Source: Melioribacter sp.
Lineage (GTDB): Bacteria > Bacteroidota > Ignavibacteria > Ignavibacteriales > Melioribacteraceae
Assembly: GCA_003155655.1 (NCBI GenBank)
Contig: PMDS01000135.1
Span: forward strand, 1-64,000
DNA: 64,000 nt
Direction of reading: 5' to 3'
Shown: positions 60,364 to 64,000 of the stretch, in pieces
Layout of the letters: each line of letters begins with the position of its first letter
Position numbering within the stretch: the first letter of the stretch is position 1
Notes under the pieces: generated by a model
Told to the model about the DNA's origin: nothing
What the model saw: the letters and a program-made list of their open reading frames with translations, nothing else
The model's database searches: none
Translations under genes and position numbers: made by a program

Positions 60364-60507
60364 TAGGCTGAAAACTGGCAAATTTCAAAATCCAAGGAAG
60401 CAACAAAGGAGAACTGCGTCCATATTGGACGCACTTTCTTATGTTTCTTTGGATAGGTACGCCAGTACCTCAGCCTAGAACATTTGGAGGTTGCGTCCAT
60501 TTTTTTT
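60364..60507 (+). ncRNA. Strongly structured non-coding element, possible attenuator or small RNA
   Basis: Nested complementary arms fold 114 bases into one long hairpin: TAGGCTGA with TCAGCCTA (60364-60371, 60470-60477), ACTGGC with GCCAGT (60374-60379, 60461-60466), TCCAA with TTGGA (60391-60395, 60449-60453) and an apical TGCGTCCA-TAT-TGGACGCA (60415-60433). After it comes a second TGCGTCCA (60492-60499) followed by eight T, which could pair instead with TGGACGCA to make a terminator. An alternative small stem AGGTAC/GTACCT (60455-60470) competes with the second stem. I do not recognise a known RNA family; no reverse transcriptase is near, so a retron is not supported. Confidence 0.45.
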
Positions 60508-60517
60508 AGGCGAAATT

Positions 60518-60736
60518 ATGAAAAGCTTTTTCATTCTTGTTTTTTCATTACTCCTTTTAGTCCATGCTAAAGTATATAACCATGAATCAAGAGCAGAAAA
60601 AATCTATGAATGAGTATCGGATGAAGTAGTTGTAATTCTAGCTTATGACGAAAACAATGAACTAGCCACACAGAGAAACGGTGTAGTATTTAACAATATT
60701 AAAATAATTTTTCAAAACATTAAAGCTGAGGGTAAG
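60518..60736 (+). pseudogene. Relic of an exported trypsin-like serine protease start
   Basis: A signal peptide (MKSFFILVFSLLLLVHAKVY) runs into EKIYE and then TGA at 60611-60613. The frame continues past the stop with VSDEVVVILAYDENNELATQ and NGVVFNN, a pattern like the N-terminal part of S1C (DegP/HtrA-type) proteases, where a tryptophan or lysine codon may have stood at the stop. The frame remains in phase up to the ATG of the next gene at 60737. The catalytic part is missing. Confidence 0.5.
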
Positions 60737-61990
60737 ATGAAAAAATCATTTTGTTCTTTATTAATACTACTTGCTGTTAATTACAGAGATCTATTCTCAC
60801 AATGGCAACTTACTGGACTAAAAAATGTTCAAGATACCTGTAAAAACATTTGCTCAATAGCGACTAATGGTTCAAATATATTTGCAGGTAATACCGAAGG
60901 AAAAGTGTATAGGTCACTTGATAATGGAATTAGCTGGCAAAGAATTTTAAATCTATATGAAACTAATAATGCTTATAAAATCTATTCCTTGACAGTAAAT
61001 GATAATAATGTTTTTGTTGGCACACAAAAAGGAATATATCTTTCACGAGACAATGGTTCAACGTGGAGAGAAGCTTTAGCAATTAATAAAACTGTGTACT
61101 CAATTGTAACTAGTGGAACAAATGTATTTGCCGGAACTAATCAAGGGCTATACTTATCAACTAATAATGGGATTAGCTGGAGACAAGTGGATAATATTCT
61201 TAATAACTCAAGTATATATACACTTGGTTTTAGTAATTCAGTATTGTATGCCGGATTTGGTAATGGAAAATTAAATTCTATTGGTGGCATATATATTTCA
61301 TCTGATTTAGGTAGTAACTGGACACCTATTTTAGAAGTGAATAACCTTGTAACTAATTTAGCAGTAAATGGGGTAAATATCTTTGCAAGTACGGATACGG
61401 GAAAAGTGTATCTATCAACTAATAATGGTTACAAATGGACTCCGGCAAATGTAGGTGTAATCTATCCTACAGTGTGGTCTACTTCCATTAGCGGAAACAA
61501 TATTTATACAGCAACTGAATATGGAGGGGTATATGTTTCAACTGATTTTGGCAACACCTGGGGTATGGAAAGTGATAGATTAATCTTTGATAAGATAACT
61601 TCATTGAATATCAACAATCAATATGTTTTTGTCGGGACATATGATAAAGGATTATGGAGACGATTAATAAGCGATGTATTAAAATTAGTAACCTCAATAG
61701 ATACAAAGGGCATGTCTAAAATCCCGATTAATTATCATCTTGAACAAAATTACCCCAATCCATTTAATCCCACTACCAAAATTCAATTTAGCTTACCTAA
61801 ATCAGTTAATGTACGATTAAGTATCTATAATTTACTTGGACAAGAAATTTCGACTTTAATTGACCAAGAGTTACCGGCAGGGACTCATTTGGTTGATTTT
61901 AACGCCTCGAAATTGAGTAATGGAATATATTTCTATAAAATATCAGCTGGAGACTATTCAGCTACAAAAAAAATGATATTAGTTAAATAG
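60737..61990 (+). CDS. Secreted BNR-type beta-propeller with T9SS C-terminal sorting domain
   Basis: A 417-residue exported protein. The signal peptide begins MKKSFCSLLILLAVNYRDLFSQ, with a GAGGGTAAG site. About seven propeller blades carry the Asp-box/BNR pattern (S-x-D-N-G-x-S/T-W): RSLDNGISWQ, LSRDNGSTWRE, LSTNNGISWRQ, ISSDLGSNWTP, LSTNNGYKWTP, VSTDFGNTWG. The last 80 residues form a T9SS type A sorting domain (NYPNPFNPTTKIQ, YNLLGQEIST, IYFYKI...KKMILVK). It is sent across the outer membrane by the type IX system; the function is likely binding rather than catalysis. Confidence 0.88.
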   Translation: MKKSFCSLLILLAVNYRDLFSQWQLTGLKNVQDTCKNICSIATNGSNIFAGNTEGKVYRSLDNGISWQRILNLYETNNAYKIYSLTVNDNNVFVGTQKGIYLSRDNGSTWREALAINKTVYSIVTSGTNVFAGTNQGLYLSTNNGISWRQVDNILNNSSIYTLGFSNSVLYAGFGNGKLNSIGGIYISSDLGSNWTPILEVNNLVTNLAVNGVNIFASTDTGKVYLSTNNGYKWTPANVGVIYPTVWSTSISGNNIYTATEYGGVYVSTDFGNTWGMESDRLIFDKITSLNINNQYVFVGTYDKGLWRRLISDVLKLVTSIDTKGMSKIPINYHLEQNYPNPFNPTTKIQFSLPKSVNVRLSIYNLLGQEISTLIDQELPAGTHLVDFNASKLSNGIYFYKISAGDYSATKKMILVK

Positions 61991-62171
61991 TATCAAATGA
62001 TGACGTAAATTTACTGAAAGTGGACTGGGCAAAAATCAATTAAAGTAATATTTCGTGTAACTCTAATTTGAAAGAAACAAATGGGGGAGTAATGATTTAA
62101 ACATTGAACAAATTGATGTTTTTTTAAATTTATATTCTTAAATTACATTCATCTTACCAGAGGGTGGTAAA

Positions 62172-63719
62172 ATGAAGCCAACATTCACTATCGGGGTTAC
62201 GGGGCATCGTGTGCTTAATAATGAATCTCAAATTAATGAACTAGTTCTAAAAATTATACACAAATTATCCAATACTTATTGTCTAGGAAATTTATCGGAT
62301 TTTTCATTTAAAGTGCTAACACCACTTGCTGAAGGTGCAGACAGGATCGTTGCGAATCAAATACTAAAACTGCCAAATTCAAATATAAAGGTTGTATTAC
62401 CTTTTAATAAAAAAGAGTATAAAAAAGATTTTATTTCTAAGTCATCAAGACTAGAATTCGAATCTCTTTTAGCTAAAGCCAAAGAAGTCATTACTCTAAA
62501 TGCAAATAAAATTAGTAATAATGAACAAAGAAATATTGCTTATTTAAATTGTGGCAAATATAATGTTGATAATTGCGACTTATTAATAGCCATTTGGAAT
62601 GGAAATCCCGCCTCTGGTGTAGGTGGAACTGGTGATATAGTGCAATATGCAAGGGAAGTAAAAAGAGAGTTAATTATTATTAATCCTGAAAATTTAGATG
62701 TTATTTCAGAAGGGGAGTATAAAGATTATTGTTCGGAATTGAATAAAACAGTAATCAAAGGTGCAATACTTGAAAAACATTATAATGAACTCTTTTCAAG
62801 TGAGAGTAATAATATCAATGATTCCCTTACAAGATTATCACTACAGTATAAAGAAGTGATTATTAAAAAAATGTTGCCCGATTATGTAAAATCTGACAGG
62901 CTTTCAATAAAAAGTCAATCCATATTTAGAAAATCGATGATGATCTTTTGGTTTACCTTCATTGCATTGTTTCTCATTAGTGCAGGAATTTCATTTGGCA
63001 ACCGTGAAATACCCTCTTATCTTATTATTCTTGAGCTTGTTGTATTAATTCTAGCATTTATCGACTACTATTTTACAAAGAACCGTTCACACCCTGGCTG
63101 GATTGAAAACAGAATGATGGCCGAATATATTCGAATTTTCATGTTCACTTCGATTTTCCCTTCAGATGCAATAGTAAATTTAATTAGAATGAGAAGAAAA
63201 TATATATGGGCAAATAGAATAATTCTTATGCTGCTAATTAAAATTACCCCAATAAAATTTAAGAATTCATCCTTAGCAAATATCAAAGAGTTTTTAGGCA
63301 AATGGCTTTCATCTCAAATTGAATATCATTCAGCCAATAAAATCAGACACTATATTAAAGACGAACGCTGGAATAAAATATCAATTATTTGTTTCTGTCT
63401 TGCATTTATTGTTGTGATAATACATTTAACTGTTCAAACCTCATCAATTATTGAATCGACTTTGATCTTCCTGACCTTTGTATTACCGGCTTTTGTATCT
63501 ACAATCGCTGCATTGCGGTATGTCAGAAATGATAAGGCTTACTCATTTAACAGTGAAATCATGTTTTCTATAATAGAAGAATATCAAAACAAGTTAGATA
63601 AATGCATGACTATAAAAGAAATTGGAAAAATAGTTGAAGAATTAGGTTTTATTTTTATAAATGAATTAGAACGGTGGTATATAACAGCTAAATCGCATGA
63701 ATTAGAACTGGCGCTATAA
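62172..63719 (+). CDS. SLOG-domain protein with four membrane helices (Thoeris-like effector candidate)
   Basis: A 515-residue protein with a GAGGGTGG ribosome site. Residues 1-210 form a SLOG (SMF/DprA-LOG) Rossmann domain: FTIGVTGHRVL, PLAEGADRIVANQIL, CDLLIAIWNGNPASGVGGTGDIVQYAREV with the ligand-binding GGTGD turn. Four membrane helices follow in two hairpins (about 255-273, 281-301, 402-421, 427-447), with a basic cytoplasmic stretch between the pairs. This resembles SLATT-like effector regions. The SLOG domain of ThsA binds cyclic ADP-ribose isomers made by TIR proteins, and a TIR gene follows 118 bases downstream. I infer a nucleotide-gated membrane effector; pore formation is unproven. 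Confidence 0.75.
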   Translation: MKPTFTIGVTGHRVLNNESQINELVLKIIHKLSNTYCLGNLSDFSFKVLTPLAEGADRIVANQILKLPNSNIKVVLPFNKKEYKKDFISKSSRLEFESLLAKAKEVITLNANKISNNEQRNIAYLNCGKYNVDNCDLLIAIWNGNPASGVGGTGDIVQYAREVKRELIIINPENLDVISEGEYKDYCSELNKTVIKGAILEKHYNELFSSESNNINDSLTRLSLQYKEVIIKKMLPDYVKSDRLSIKSQSIFRKSMMIFWFTFIALFLISAGISFGNREIPSYLIILELVVLILAFIDYYFTKNRSHPGWIENRMMAEYIRIFMFTSIFPSDAIVNLIRMRRKYIWANRIILMLLIKITPIKFKNSSLANIKEFLGKWLSSQIEYHSANKIRHYIKDERWNKISIICFCLAFIVVIIHLTVQTSSIIESTLIFLTFVLPAFVSTIAALRYVRNDKAYSFNSEIMFSIIEEYQNKLDKCMTIKEIGKIVEELGFIFINELERWYITAKSHELELAL

Positions 63720-63837
63720 ATTATTATGGAGGCTATAGTAAAAGCTCCAATCGTTTAATTACATAATATATTTGAAGAATTATACTTTTGGTCGATATTT
63801 AATAATATAAGCTAAGAATAATTATTTAGAGGGAACT

Positions 63838-64000
63838 TTGCCACACGATGTTTTTATCTCTCATAAATCAGAAGACCGTAGAATCGTCAATAAAGTCATA
63901 TCAATCCTCCAGGATGTCAATATTAGATGCTGGGTATCGCATAAAGATATTCCTGAAGAAATATATAAGGAAACAGACCTTTGGCCTCCATTAATAAATC
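63838..64000 (+). CDS. TIR-domain protein, cut by the window end
   Basis: A TTG start (63838) with a GAGGGA site 3-8 bases upstream opens HDVFISHKSEDRRIVNKVIS, the first strand and helix of a bacterial TIR domain (the usual H/Y-D-V-F-I-S-H motif), then DVNIRCWVSHKDIP, the BB-loop region with R-C-W in place of the usual W-Y-A. The frame is open to the last base; the catalytic glutamate would be outside or near the end. As neighbour of a SLOG membrane protein it is the probable NAD-consuming signal maker. Confidence 0.85.
   Translation, partial: MPHDVFISHKSEDRRIVNKVISILQDVNIRCWVSHKDIPEEIYKETDLWPPLIN

Noticed and set aside
60364-60507. Structured element considered as a retron msr/msd or integron attC site
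   Set aside because: There is no reverse transcriptase or integron integrase nearby, and the arm ends lack the attC consensus.
60135-64000. Search for a duplicated tRNA-Gln 3' end as right attachment site
   Set aside because: No copy of the T-arm and acceptor sequence was found by eye; the boundary stays undefined.

Overview
The window looks like a chromosomal segment of an AT-rich, Gram-negative bacterium of the Bacteroidota/Chlorobi-Ignavibacteria group. Two secreted proteins (7614-8948, 60737-61990) end in the NYPNPFNPTT-type C-terminal domain typical of type IX secretion cargo in that group. Other lineage-type features are an HU-like/SPOR fusion protein, SPNGGE-repeat lipoproteins and short genes set in repeat-rich spacers. 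The species cannot be fixed from sequence alone.

Left part (1-20.4 kb). This is core and housekeeping material mixed with decaying accessory genes. There is a secreted M28 peptidase, a fur-feoA-feoB iron operon, a Panacea-type toxin-antitoxin pair, dodecin plus two peroxiredoxins, and a bcp-PTPS-folE-SDR cluster that resembles the animal-type tetrahydrobiopterin pathway. An ECF sigma/anti-sigma/Spy-like operon faces a divergent second Spy-like gene. The spacers hold at least ten copies of a palindromic repeat around CCGTTAGCTAACGG, hairpin repeats, a 195-bp direct repeat, a small MITE-like insertion with a 10-bp target duplication, and gene relics (RAYT transposase, PIN toxin, GyrI-like protein with an amber codon, retropepsin/SEC-C with a frameshift).

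Middle part (20.3-35.7 kb). This holds a tRNA-Leu, a DUF92 membrane protein, and a probable envelope operon (TPR protein, outer-membrane barrel, HU-like/SPOR protein, TonB-like protein). A four-gene reverse-strand membrane/propeller cluster and a 1138-residue repeat lipoprotein follow.

Island (about 36.4-60.1 kb). A tRNA-Gln gene preceded by two tandem, broken copies of itself is followed at once by a tyrosine recombinase. A second related recombinase closes the segment at 60134. Between them lies a defence cassette: an AlbA_2 protein, a DUF1998-type helicase fused to a nuclease-like tail, an SNF2 helicase, a large adenine methyltransferase, an Hsp70/actin-like ATPase and an AIPR protein. The three central genes recall class 1 DISARM, with DrmA/DrmB-like parts in one polypeptide and no separate DrmC. 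A phage-like replication module (RepO-like, DnaC-like loader) sits next to the second recombinase.

Right edge (60.1-64 kb). There is a strongly structured non-coding segment, a protease relic, a T9SS beta-propeller protein, then a SLOG-domain protein with four membrane helices followed by a TIR-domain gene cut off by the window end. This last pair looks like a Thoeris-like nucleotide-signalling defence system with a membrane effector. It and the DISARM-like cassette are the most interesting items in the window.
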